Of a stretch of 10,413 nucleotides of DNA, positions 1 through 7,065 are shown piece by piece. Source of the stretch: an uncultured Leucobacter sp. Lineage in GTDB: Bacteria; Actinomycetota; Actinomycetes; Actinomycetales; Microbacteriaceae. The stretch's first letter is position 1, and every line of letters begins with the position of its first letter. The notes beneath the pieces were generated by a model that was not told the DNA's origin, did not search any database, and saw only the letters and a list, made by a program, of their open reading frames with translations. The stretch covers positions 1 to 10,413 of the forward strand of contig CAMFIY010000072.1 of the NCBI GenBank assembly GCA_945952575.1. Reading direction: 5' to 3'. The position numbers and the translations under genes are program-made.

Positions 1-40
1 AGAGTGAGATCGGTGCACGGGCGGGGCGCCAGGTGGTCGT
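1..40. other. Sequence downstream of the histidine kinase, nothing recognised
   Basis: These 40 bases follow the kinase stop codon on the minus strand. They are GC-rich and contain a run of G and C around 20-30, but I see no stem followed by a T-run that would mark an intrinsic terminator, and no start of another gene can be decided from so short a stretch. Confidence 0.4.
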
Positions 41-1990
41 CTAGACGGGGAGCTCGACGCGCACCCGGAAGCCGCCCTGATCGGTGGGCCCCGCCTCTGC
101 CGAGCCGCCGAGCGCGACCGCCCGTTCGCGCACGCCGATGAGCCCGAGGCCCGCGCCGGGGGCCGCGGCCCGACTGCCCGCGGGAGCGGCCGGGCCGTTC
201 TCGACGGAGACGACGATGCGCTCCGCATCCCGCGCCACCCGCACATCGATCGCCGAGCCGGGCGCATGGCGCACGGCGTTGCTGAGCGCCTCCTGAACGA
301 TGCGATACACGGCGAGCCCAGTGACCGGAGGGATCGCCGCCGGCCCGGCCTGGGCCGTCCCGTCGCCCGCCGTCCCGGTCGACACCTCGAGCGAGATCCG
401 CACTCCCGATTGCCGCGTCGTCTCGACGAGTGCCGGGAGATCGCCGACGTCCGGCTGCGGTGCGAGTGCCGGGGCCTCGCCTTCGCGAGGAGTGCGCAGC
501 AGCGCGAGCAGGTGCCGCATCTCGGCGAGCGCCTGTCGCGACGACTCCGCGATCGAATGGAACTCCCCCTCCGCCTCCGGGCTGAGCCCGTCGAGCCGGT
601 ATTTCGCAGTGGTCGCCTGCACGCTGATGACGGACATGCTGTGCGCGACGACATCGTGCAGTTCCTGGGCGATCCGATTCCGCTCTTCGAGCTCCCGGCG
701 CCGCGCGCTCAGGTCGGCGCTCGTTCGGCGCTCCTCGCGCAGCGCGCCGCGGCTCGCATCCAGTTGCCCGAGCACGATGCCGATGACGAGGGCGCCGCCG
801 GTGACCGACGCCGAGACGATCACGCTGCTCCAGCCGCCCGCCGAGACGCCGGAGAGCAGCGCCGCCGCGACGACCGCGATCTGAGGCGCGGCCCAGGCGA
901 CGACCGCACGGGTCCACCCGCTGCGCAGCGCCACGATCAGGATCAGGATCGCCTGCACGATCAGGGTCATCGCGGGCCACGGCCAGGGCCACTGGCCCTC
1001 GGTCGTGCCCGCCGCCGCGATCGCGAGCACCGTGCCGACCGTCGCCGCGGTCTGCAGCGCGATCCCCGCCCCCGGCCAGCGGACGGCGAGCAGCAGAGCG
1101 GCGCCGTGCGCGAACGCGATGCACATCGCGACGACGACGGGCACCCCGTAGAGGACCGCGAGCAGCGGCCAGTCGATCGCGACCGCCGCGACCGCCGCGA
1201 AGGCCGCCGCGATCCAGGTCCAGGCGTCCACCGAGAGCGCCTGCCCGGATCCGAGGCCCGCACCCGATCCGGCAGGCCATGCGGTCGATGCCGCAGGGGC
1301 GGGGCCGGGCTCCGGGTCGTCCTGCATCGACCGCAGCCCGCCACCCAGCGCGCCGAGGGTGATCAGCGCATCGAGCCGGGCGAGACCGCGCATCACGAGC
1401 GGCAGCGTCACGAGGAAGAGGCACCCCAGCAGGAACTGGCTGCCGGCCTCCAGCAGATAGGAGCGGGAGATCGCGTCGGGCGCCGCGCCCTCCGTCACGG
1501 CCTCGAGGATCATGCCCGTGAGCAACGAGTCCCTGCGCGGCAGGAACAGGCCCCAGACGACCCAGGTGATCCCGCCGAGCGCGGCGGCCGTCCAGGTGAC
1601 GGCCACCGAGAAGGTGAGGGTGCGCAGCGGGAAGGCGATGAGCGTCTCGAACACCAGATCCGCCCAGCGGCGCGGATCGCCCAGCATGCGCAGCCACCCG
1701 GCGAACCCGGGAGACCGCGGCCGGTAGCGCACCGGCATCGGCTCCACCCCGAAATGGCGCAGCCGGGCGCGGGAGAGCTCGGCGAAGCCCGTGGCCAGGC
1801 GGAGCACCGCCGGCAGCAGCAGCGCACCGATCCAGATCACGAATGTGCCGAGCGCGAGCGCGAACAGCGGGATCAGGAGCACGAACGCGAGCAGGGAGAG
1901 GAAGAACCCCGGCATCACATAGGCGTAGTCGCGCGCCAGACGCGAGATGAGGGAGCCGCCCTGCCGGGCCCGAGCCGTCTGCTGCACCAT
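41..1990 (-). CDS. Membrane sensor histidine kinase of a two-component system (NarL-partner type, HisKA_3)
   Basis: This is an inner-membrane sensor kinase that should autophosphorylate on histidine and pass the phosphate to the response regulator at 3076-3762. Numbering from the start chosen here (649 aa): residues about 15-210 form the hydrophobic, actinobacterial 'putative sensor' region (paired membrane helices with a short Arg-rich loop between); about 255-410 hold a second group of membrane helices; a charged coiled segment follows. The HisKA_3 H-box reads ELHDVVAHS with the phospho-accepting His at 445. The ATPase domain has the N-box EALSNAVRHA (Asn 571) and the G-box GAGLGLIGVRERA near the C terminus. 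All catalytic boxes are intact. Start choice: ATG at 1990 lies one base after the transporter stop and has GGGGGA upstream at suitable distance; ATG at 2005 (five residues longer, overlapping the transporter by 14 bases) is possible but has a poorer ribosome site. The signal it senses cannot be told from sequence. Confidence 0.93.
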   Translation of the reverse strand: MVQQTARARQGGSLISRLARDYAYVMPGFFLSLLAFVLLIPLFALALGTFVIWIGALLLPAVLRLATGFAELSRARLRHFGVEPMPVRYRPRSPGFAGWLRMLGDPRRWADLVFETLIAFPLRTLTFSVAVTWTAAALGGITWVVWGLFLPRRDSLLTGMILEAVTEGAAPDAISRSYLLEAGSQFLLGCLFLVTLPLVMRGLARLDALITLGALGGGLRSMQDDPEPGPAPAASTAWPAGSGAGLGSGQALSVDAWTWIAAAFAAVAAVAIDWPLLAVLYGVPVVVAMCIAFAHGAALLLAVRWPGAGIALQTAATVGTVLAIAAAGTTEGQWPWPWPAMTLIVQAILILIVALRSGWTRAVVAWAAPQIAVVAAALLSGVSAGGWSSVIVSASVTGGALVIGIVLGQLDASRGALREERRTSADLSARRRELEERNRIAQELHDVVAHSMSVISVQATTAKYRLDGLSPEAEGEFHSIAESSRQALAEMRHLLALLRTPREGEAPALAPQPDVGDLPALVETTRQSGVRISLEVSTGTAGDGTAQAGPAAIPPVTGLAVYRIVQEALSNAVRHAPGSAIDVRVARDAERIVVSVENGPAAPAGSRAAAPGAGLGLIGVRERAVALGGSAEAGPTDQGGFRVRVELPV

Positions 1991-1991
1991 C

Positions 1992-2966
1992 TCAGCTTCC
2001 CCCATTCATCACGGCGGCGCCATCGCCCGGCGCGCCGATCCCCGGATGGCTGCGCACCACGGCGGCGATCCCCGCGCACGCGGCGATGCCGCTGAGCAGC
2101 AGGCCGATCAGCGCGACGGGAGGGATCCCCGCGATCTCCCCGAGCAGCAGACCTCCGATGAGGACGGCGACCAGGGGGTCGAGCACGGTCAGCCCGGCGA
2201 GCACCGTCTCCGGGGGCCCGCTCGCATAGGCCGTCTGCACGAGCCAGGCTCCGACAGCCGTCGCCCCGAGAAGGAGCACGAACAGGACCGCGAGCAACGG
2301 CGGGGAGACGTCGCCGGTCGGTTCCGCGCGGAGCAGCGCGAAGACCTCCACCGCCACGACGTGCATCGCCGAGGCCACCGAGCCGAAGATCACTCCGGCC
2401 CCGACCACCCGGGAGAGGTGCCCGGACCGGCGACGGGCGACGAGCACCCCGAGGACGATCAGCGCGAGCAGCAGACCGCAGAGCAGGGCGGCCTCGGCAG
2501 CGGTGGCCCGCAGATCGAGTGCGTAGCCGGCCGAGATGCCGACGAAGAGCGCGACGGCCGCGACGGCGAGCGCGATGCCCGCCATCAGCCCGCCGCCGAT
2601 CCGCACCCCGAGGGTCCGGGCGCTGATGATCGCGGCGCAGACGAGGGCGAGCGAGCCGATCGGCTGCACCACGGCGACGGGTGCGAGGCCGAGCGCCACC
2701 ACGTTGAGCGCAGTCTGGAGCACGATGATGCCCGCGCCGAGCAGCCACAGCGGGGTGCGCATCGCCCGGGTGACCGCGCGGTGCGCGGTGCCGGCGCGCT
2801 CGATCGGCGCGACCTGCACGGCTGATGGGGTGTGCCGGGCCGGTGCGCAGTGCTCGGCGAGTGCGACCTGCCCGGCGTCCGAGCGGACTGCGCGATGCTG
2901 CAGGTGCGTGCCGACGGCGAGCCCGAGCGCACCGACGACGGCGAGGATCACGGCGAGAAGGATCAT
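1992..2966 (-). CDS. DMT-superfamily (EamA/NIPA-like) membrane transporter
   Basis: This is an integral membrane protein of about 324 residues with roughly nine or ten hydrophobic helices, starting immediately with MILLAVILAVVGALGLAVG and followed by a HLQHRAV segment, as is usual in a group of actinobacterial DMT family transporters. The two-half pattern of helices and the Gly/Pro-rich PETVLAGLTVLDPLVAVLIG stretch near the C terminus support the family. The substrate is unknown. The start is uncertain: the reading frame stays open to 3119, where it would cover the regulator promoter. GTG at 2975 (three residues longer) or ATG at 3002 are alternatives; none has a convincing Shine-Dalgarno sequence. 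I chose the ATG directly before the first helix. The gene ends one base before the preferred start of the histidine kinase, so the two are almost certainly one operon with coupled translation. The transporter may export or sense the compound to which the kinase responds (inference). Confidence 0.85.
   Translation of the reverse strand: MILLAVILAVVGALGLAVGTHLQHRAVRSDAGQVALAEHCAPARHTPSAVQVAPIERAGTAHRAVTRAMRTPLWLLGAGIIVLQTALNVVALGLAPVAVVQPIGSLALVCAAIISARTLGVRIGGGLMAGIALAVAAVALFVGISAGYALDLRATAAEAALLCGLLLALIVLGVLVARRRSGHLSRVVGAGVIFGSVASAMHVVAVEVFALLRAEPTGDVSPPLLAVLFVLLLGATAVGAWLVQTAYASGPPETVLAGLTVLDPLVAVLIGGLLLGEIAGIPPVALIGLLLSGIAACAGIAAVVRSHPGIGAPGDGAAVMNGGS
1996..2003 (-). promoter_or_regulatory. 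Ribosome binding site deciding the kinase start
   Basis: The minus strand reads GGGGGAAG here, inside the last codons of the transporter gene, five bases before ATG at 1990. This favours the ATG at 1990 over the one at 2005 and implies that ribosomes finishing the transporter re-initiate on the kinase. Confidence 0.5.
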
Positions 2967-3075
2967 GGGATTCACGGTAGGTTTTGGCGGGTTCGCGCAC
3001 ATCACCCCGCGGTGCCGATCCTCGTCATACTCGAGAGTGATTCGACGCCGGGGCGCCCTCGGTATCATCGGTGTC
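2967..3075. other. Divergent intergenic region between transporter-kinase operon and response regulator
   Basis: This stretch of about 110 bases must hold promoters for both directions. The plus-strand promoter is fairly clear and is listed separately. On the minus strand I see only a weak TATGAC-like element around 3023-3028 and no good -35, so the transporter-kinase promoter is not assigned. No obvious palindromic operator for the response regulator stands out. Confidence 0.4.
3041..3068 (+). promoter_or_regulatory. Predicted promoter giving a leaderless response-regulator mRNA
   Basis: A -35-like TTCGAC (3041-3046) is separated by 16 bases from a -10-like TATCAT (3063-3068), which differs from TATAAT at one position. 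The ATG at 3076 begins seven bases after the -10, so transcription would start at or next to the A of the start codon. There is no Shine-Dalgarno sequence before this ATG, as expected for leaderless messages, which are common in actinobacteria. Confidence 0.6.
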
Positions 3076-3762
3076 ATGCAGTCGCCCGAGTCGGAGACCC
3101 CGTCGATCAGGGTCGCCATCGTCGACGATCAGGCCATGGTGCGTCAGGGCTTCGGCGCACTGCTCGACGCCCAGAGCGACATCGTCGTGGCGGGCAGCGC
3201 CTCGGACGGGGACGAGGCGGTCGAGCTGGTGCGCCGGGTGCGCCCCGATGTGGTGCTCATGGACATCCGCATGCCGCGCATGAACGGGCTCGACGCGACG
3301 CGGGCGATTCTCGCGATGCCCGGCCTCGCGCATCCGCGGATCATCATGCTCACGACCTTCGATGCGGACGAATACGTGTTCTCCGCGCTGCAGGCCGGGG
3401 CGAGCGGGTTCCTTCTCAAGGATGCGTCGGCGGAGGATCTCGTCGCGGCCGTGCGCATCGTCGCCGGAGGCGATGCCCTCCTCTCCCCCTCCATCACCAG
3501 TCGGCTCATCGCCGACTACGTGTCGCGGCCGGCGCCGCAGAAGACGACGGCGCTGCTTTCTCCGCTGACCGAGCGCGAGCTGGACGTCATGAAACTCGTC
3601 GCGGCCGGGAAGTCGAACGCCGAGATCGCGGGACGGCTCTTCCTCTCGGAGCAGACGGTGAAGACGCACGTCTCACGGGTGCTCGCCAAGCTCGGTCTGC
3701 GCGACCGCACGCAGATCGTCATCGCGGCCTACGAATCGGGGCTCGTGAGCGTCGGCGGCTGA
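3076..3762 (+). CDS. NarL/FixJ-family response regulator (REC + LuxR-type HTH)
   Basis: This 228-residue cytoplasmic DNA-binding regulator has the normal length and layout of the NarL/FixJ family. The receiver domain covers residues about 11-130: acidic pair Asp17-Asp18 in VAIVDDQ, phospho-accepting Asp63 in VLMDIRMPRMNG, the conserved Thr in IMLTTFDAD and the Lys in GFLLKDAS. The LuxR-type helix-turn-helix lies near the C terminus with LTERELDVMKLVAAGKSNAEIA and SEQTVKTHVSRVLAKLGLRDR. All key residues are present. The open frame extends far upstream (to 2536) but that part is antisense to the transporter gene and is not protein-like; ATG at 3076 is the only start that begins just before the receiver fold. 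Its partner is surely the divergent kinase at 41-1990. Its target genes are not known; the transporter-kinase operon, and perhaps the acyltransferase downstream, are candidates. Confidence 0.95.
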   Translation: MQSPESETPSIRVAIVDDQAMVRQGFGALLDAQSDIVVAGSASDGDEAVELVRRVRPDVVLMDIRMPRMNGLDATRAILAMPGLAHPRIIMLTTFDADEYVFSALQAGASGFLLKDASAEDLVAAVRIVAGGDALLSPSITSRLIADYVSRPAPQKTTALLSPLTERELDVMKLVAAGKSNAEIAGRLFLSEQTVKTHVSRVLAKLGLRDRTQIVIAAYESGLVSVGG

Positions 3763-3867
3763 TCCGCCTCCCTCTGGAGTAGTGCCGCGGTTCGCTCGGG
3801 CGGGTGACGCGGCGGACCGCATCCCGGCCCTACCGTTGCTCCTCGTACCCGATACGAGGAGCCCGAC
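3763..3867 (+). other. Intergenic region between response regulator and acyltransferase
   Basis: About 105 bases. A 6-bp inverted repeat (GCCGCG at 3784-3789 and CGCGGC at 3808-3813, loop 18) is present but has no T-run after it, so it is weak as a terminator. TACCGT at 3831-3836 fits the TANNNT form of an actinobacterial -10, with no good -35 at normal distance. The strong inverted repeat at 3838-3862 is listed separately. Confidence 0.4.
3838..3862 (+). promoter_or_regulatory. Perfect 10-bp inverted repeat covering the Shine-Dalgarno site of the acyltransferase
   Basis: The left arm GCTCCTCGTA (3838-3847) and right arm TACGAGGAGC (3853-3862) are exact reverse complements around the five-base loop CCCGA. 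The right arm contains the whole Shine-Dalgarno GAGGAG (3856-3861), six bases before ATG at 3868. It also starts just after a possible -10 (TACCGT, 3831-3836), so the expected transcription start would fall inside it. It may be a repressor operator at the start point (the symmetry and size suit a TetR-like dimer) or an RNA hairpin that hides the ribosome site. The sequence alone does not decide. Confidence 0.65.
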
Positions 3868-5232
3868 ATGTCACTCACCTCTGCGCCGCCGGCTCAGGCC
3901 GCGCGACTCGCGCCGACCGCGCCGACCCGCCCGCATCCCGGCCCGGAGCCGATCGCCCCGTCGCGACGCGACGCCGCGATCGATGCGGTGCGAGCGGTCT
4001 CGCTGCTCGGCGTCGTGGTGCTCCACGCGCTGATGGTGGGTGCCGGACGCACGGGATCGGGCGCGTTGCGCACCAGCGTGGCGCTCTCGGGCGAGCCGTG
4101 GTTCGCCCCCATGACCTGGGTGCTGCAGGTCATGCCGCTCTTCTTCATCGCGGGCGGCTTCGCGGCGCTGGCGCAGTGGCGTCGGATGCGCGATCGCGGG
4201 GCGTCGGCGACCGAGTACGTCGCCTCGCGGGTACGCCGGCTCGCCGTGCCGGCGCTCATCATGATCGGCGCGGTCGGCGCGATCCTGCTCACGGCGCGGT
4301 CGCTCGGCGCGGATCCCGGGCTGATCTCCGAGGCGAGCCTCAGGATCGGCCAGCCGCTCTGGTTCCTGGCCGTGTATCTCGGAACGACCGCGCTGGTGCC
4401 GATCATGGCCGGGCTGCACGAGCGGTGGCCCGCTGCGACGATCGCCGCCTTGGCGATCGGCGTGTTCGTGGTCGACCTCGCCCAGGCCGGATTCGGGATC
4501 CCGATCGGCTACCTGAACCTCGCGTTCATCTGGCTGCTCATGCAGCAGCTCGGCTTCCTCATGCAGAGCGGGGCCTGCGCGACGTGGTCGCGACGCACGC
4601 TCCTGACCGGGGTCGCGGTCTCGCTCGGACTGCTCCTCGTGCTGTTGGCCTGCGGCCGGTCGCCGGACATGCTCGAGAACCTGAATCCGCCAACCACCGC
4701 ACTCGCCCTGCTCGGCAGTGCGCAGTTCTTCGCGCTGAATCTGATCCGTGGATCGCTCGACGCGGCGGCCCGCGGGCCCGTCGCGTCTCGGATCGTGGCC
4801 TGGGCCGGCGAGACGGCGATGGGGATCTACCTGTGGCACATGCCGGTGATCCTCGCGCTCGTCGCGATCCTGTGGATCGCCGGCTTCCCGCTCCCGGAGC
4901 CGCACTCGGCGGCTTGGTGGGCCACCCGCGGGGCCTGGCTGCTCGCCGTCGCGGCCTGCGTGCTCCCGTTCGCGCGTTTCGCTGCGCGGTGCGAGCGCCG
5001 GGCGCTCCGGTGGATCCCGTCGCTCGGGAGGCCTCGGCTGGAACGGCTGCGCCGGCGGCCCTGGTGGCCCCGGCTGCGACAGTCGCGCCCCGCAGCCTGC
5101 GTCCTCCTGGCCATCGCCGGAACGGCCACCGCCCTGATCGCCGGGATCGCGACTCCGCTGCCGTACCTCTGCGCGATCGCGCTGCTCGCGGCGAGCATCG
5201 TCATGGCGAGTGCATCCCCGCGCAGGGTGTGA
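3868..5232 (+). CDS. Acyltransferase-3 family integral membrane protein
   Basis: This 454-residue membrane protein belongs to the acyltransferase-3 family, whose members transfer acyl groups (often acetyl) from the cytoplasmic side to sugars, lipids or other cell-surface and secreted products. After a Pro/Ala-rich N-terminal tail of about 34 residues comes DAAIDAVRAVSLLGVVVLHA, which carries the family's R-x10-H motif (Arg42, His53). PMTWVLQVMPLFFIAGGFAA follows and matches the typical second helix with its FFxxxGF pattern. About ten more hydrophobic segments continue to residue 445, with YLWHMPVILAL at about 321-331 as a family-typical late helix. Start choice is firm: GAGGAG lies six bases before the ATG, although it is buried in the inverted repeat. 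It could be expressed alone or by read-through from the response regulator. The acceptor is unknown; no glycan or lipid biosynthesis gene is next to it. Confidence 0.88.
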   Translation: MSLTSAPPAQAARLAPTAPTRPHPGPEPIAPSRRDAAIDAVRAVSLLGVVVLHALMVGAGRTGSGALRTSVALSGEPWFAPMTWVLQVMPLFFIAGGFAALAQWRRMRDRGASATEYVASRVRRLAVPALIMIGAVGAILLTARSLGADPGLISEASLRIGQPLWFLAVYLGTTALVPIMAGLHERWPAATIAALAIGVFVVDLAQAGFGIPIGYLNLAFIWLLMQQLGFLMQSGACATWSRRTLLTGVAVSLGLLLVLLACGRSPDMLENLNPPTTALALLGSAQFFALNLIRGSLDAAARGPVASRIVAWAGETAMGIYLWHMPVILALVAILWIAGFPLPEPHSAAWWATRGAWLLAVAACVLPFARFAARCERRALRWIPSLGRPRLERLRRRPWWPRLRQSRPAACVLLAIAGTATALIAGIATPLPYLCAIALLAASIVMASASPRRV

Positions 5233-5266
5233 TTCTGCTCGGCGGCCTCACTCGACGGGGAGATCC

Positions 5267-5569
5267 ATGAGACGCAAAGGGTATGTGGTGGACGCAATGG
5301 AGCACTGCGGGAACAGGCGACGGCGGGTCGAGCGGCTGGTATCCGCGTGGAATCAGGGCGATCACGTGGACGCCGAGCGCGAGGGCGAGGCCGACGACCC
5401 GCTGATCGGCGCGTCGACGGAACCAAAGCAACGACCTCGAACACGCCTCACGGACGAGGAAGTGGACGCTATGCGAACAGCCCGCGCACAGGGCGTCAGT
5501 GTGAACCTACTGGCGCGCCAGTTCAGGGTTCACCGTGGCACCGTGTGGGCGAAGACGCGCAGACGGTGA
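5267..5569 (+). CDS. Small helix-turn-helix protein, resolvase/invertase C-terminal-like
   Basis: This predicted 100-residue basic protein starts at ATG 5267 after a GGGGAG ribosome site (5257-5262, four bases spacing). Residues about 60-98 (RLTDEEVDAMRTARAQGVSV, then LLARQFRVHRGTVWAKTR) form a clear helix-turn-helix of the type seen at the C terminus of serine resolvases and invertases and in transposase N termini. Residues 1-55 are charged (RRRR followed by an acidic stretch) and I do not recognise them; no serine-recombinase catalytic domain is present. It may be a free-standing DNA-binding protein or the remnant of a recombinase cut off at the edge of an acquired region. It lies at the step from very GC-rich to less GC-rich DNA and ends 11 bases from the end of the convergent apeA-like gene. 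The frame stays open upstream to 5210 but that start would overlap the acyltransferase. Confidence 0.6.
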   Translation: MRRKGYVVDAMEHCGNRRRRVERLVSAWNQGDHVDAEREGEADDPLIGASTEPKQRPRTRLTDEEVDAMRTARAQGVSVNLLARQFRVHRGTVWAKTRRR

Positions 5570-5580
5570 TGTCGGCCAGG

Positions 5581-7065
5581 TCAATCCGGCACTTTGGGAG
5601 CGTAGAGATGCTGACTCGCTTGTCGGGCTGTCGCGCGCAATTGCGGGTGCTCTTTGACGATCTTGCGCTGCTGCTCGGCAGATAGACCGACCTCGTGCAG
5701 CAGGTTCAGGATCACCACCGCAGTGGTCACATCCACGATGGCGATCAACTCATCGAAGGTGTGATTCGGGGTTTGCCCTTCATGTGCCAGGTCATTGCGC
5801 GCTCGCGTCGTTCGTCCTGCCCATCGGTCAATGTCCGGCACGAGCACGGACATCGCCTCCTGGTCTGGCCGAGCCGCAAGGGCGTACAACCGTTCTCGTA
5901 GCGTGGGATCGTTGCGGAGCGAGCCCTTGATGCGGTCACGATGCTCCTCGGGCACGTGCGCCAACATCGCTTCACGCATCGGCCTGAACTCTTCAGGTCG
6001 CATAGGCGGCTCGTCTATGTCGAGACCGCGGTGCAGCACCTCCGCCGCTCCGACCGCCGTCAGGAGGTTATTCTCGATGTACTGGGCGGGCGCGTAGCGA
6101 AGCCCAAGAATCATGTTCAGTGCCGATTGCAGCCGCTCGTGTACCTCGCACCATCGAGGCATGATCTCCTCGAACGGAAGCGTCTCGCATGTGAAGAACA
6201 CCCGATGCGGCTCGATGGCCTTCGCATCATGATCGCCAACTTTCGAGGGCGAGTAGATCACTTCGACGTTCCACTCGCGTTGCGGCCTGGTCGGCTCAGT
6301 CTCCGCGTCGCCTTCCGCTAACCTCAACCGCAGCCAGATGACTCCCGCAGCACGATGGGTGGCCAGCGCAACCAAGTCCTGCACTGTTCGAGCGAACCCC
6401 ATCGCCTCGCGCCACGAAAACGGTGCCTTCCGAACAAATCGCACGAACGTCGAGTCTCGCACGCGGCCCGTCGTGCCTCCTCGACGTTGATCGAAGAACG
6501 GCAAGGTGTGGCGGTGCGCAAGGATGAACTCGGCTCCGTCGACCTTGACCGTCTTAGCTTCGAGTGGCTTCACGGAGATGGTGCCGCTGCCATCGGGACG
6601 GCCTTCGGGAGCACCCCAGAACCCTTCAAAGACGGACGTCGCTCCCCAGACCCCGAGGTTGCCCACGGCGCCCTCTGCCGCGAAGAACAGCGGCTCGTCT
6701 TCACTTCTGACATGCGCTCCGACGAGGGCTGTGATGGAGGTGATGGTCTGCTTGTCGGGAGTCTGGACGCGTGCGCCGTACGTGCGTTTGCCGCCGCTCG
6801 GGATGCAACCGAGGAGTGTGATCTCTCGCTGTTCGGCAGCGCCATGGATCACGTCCCAGGTTCGGCGACCTTCATGAAAAGCCACCACGCCTGGAGAGAT
6901 CGTCGTGCTAATGCGATCCTCGAACGTACCGATCAGAGTGAGTCTCAGACCATCCGCGGTCGTGTATCGGAGGGTACCCGGCACCTTGTGGTCGGGCTCG
7001 TCGGGAAGCCACCACTCTCCGGCCCACTCGCCGTCGTCATCGAGATTCAGCGGTTCACGAGACAC
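5581..7065 (-). CDS. apeA: ApeA-like HEPN-domain anti-phage (abortive infection) protein
   Basis: This 494-residue protein matches the ApeA layout as I know it: an N-terminal all-beta-looking domain beginning GEWAGEWWLPDEPDHKVPGT and running to about residue 270, then a helical HEPN domain from about 300 to 480. The HEPN RNase motif is intact as R423-N-D-L-A-H428 (5782-5799), preceded by the usual helix with EHRDRIKGSLRNDPTLRERL. HEPN proteins with this motif are metal-independent RNases; ApeA was reported as a single-gene phage-defence factor acting in an abortive manner. The target RNA and trigger are not visible. The start is GTG 7065 with GAGGAG seven bases before it, overlapping the preceding gene by 11 bases, so synthesis is coupled to the DUF6119 protein. 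It is the last gene of the operon, converging with the small HTH gene. No truncation or frameshift is seen. The family call rests on recognition, not on a search. Confidence 0.82.
   Translation of the reverse strand: MSREPLNLDDDGEWAGEWWLPDEPDHKVPGTLRYTTADGLRLTLIGTFEDRISTTISPGVVAFHEGRRTWDVIHGAAEQREITLLGCIPSGGKRTYGARVQTPDKQTITSITALVGAHVRSEDEPLFFAAEGAVGNLGVWGATSVFEGFWGAPEGRPDGSGTISVKPLEAKTVKVDGAEFILAHRHTLPFFDQRRGGTTGRVRDSTFVRFVRKAPFSWREAMGFARTVQDLVALATHRAAGVIWLRLRLAEGDAETEPTRPQREWNVEVIYSPSKVGDHDAKAIEPHRVFFTCETLPFEEIMPRWCEVHERLQSALNMILGLRYAPAQYIENNLLTAVGAAEVLHRGLDIDEPPMRPEEFRPMREAMLAHVPEEHRDRIKGSLRNDPTLRERLYALAARPDQEAMSVLVPDIDRWAGRTTRARNDLAHEGQTPNHTFDELIAIVDVTTAVVILNLLHEVGLSAEQQRKIVKEHPQLRATARQASQHLYAPKVPD

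Noticed and set aside
266..2095. A 609-codon open frame on the plus strand opposite the kinase gene
   Set aside because: Its product is a long Arg/Asp/Pro-rich sequence without domains, typical of an antisense frame in high-GC DNA; the minus strand codes a complete histidine kinase here.
1915..3000. A 361-codon Arg-rich open frame on the minus strand
   Set aside because: It is a shifted frame of the DMT transporter gene, very rich in Arg, Ala and Pro and without hydrophobic segments.
3784..3813. GCCGCG/CGCGGC inverted repeat after the response regulator as a terminator
   Set aside because: The loop is 18 bases and there is no T-run; such 6-bp G+C pairs are frequent by chance in DNA of this composition.
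3804..5270. A 488-codon open frame on the plus strand overlapping the acyltransferase
   Set aside because: It is a shifted frame with an Arg-rich product; the other plus-strand frame has the acyltransferase motifs and the ribosome site.
5570..5580. A bidirectional terminator between the convergent HTH and ApeA-like genes
   Set aside because: Only 11 bases separate the genes and no symmetric stem is visible there or in the adjoining coding ends.
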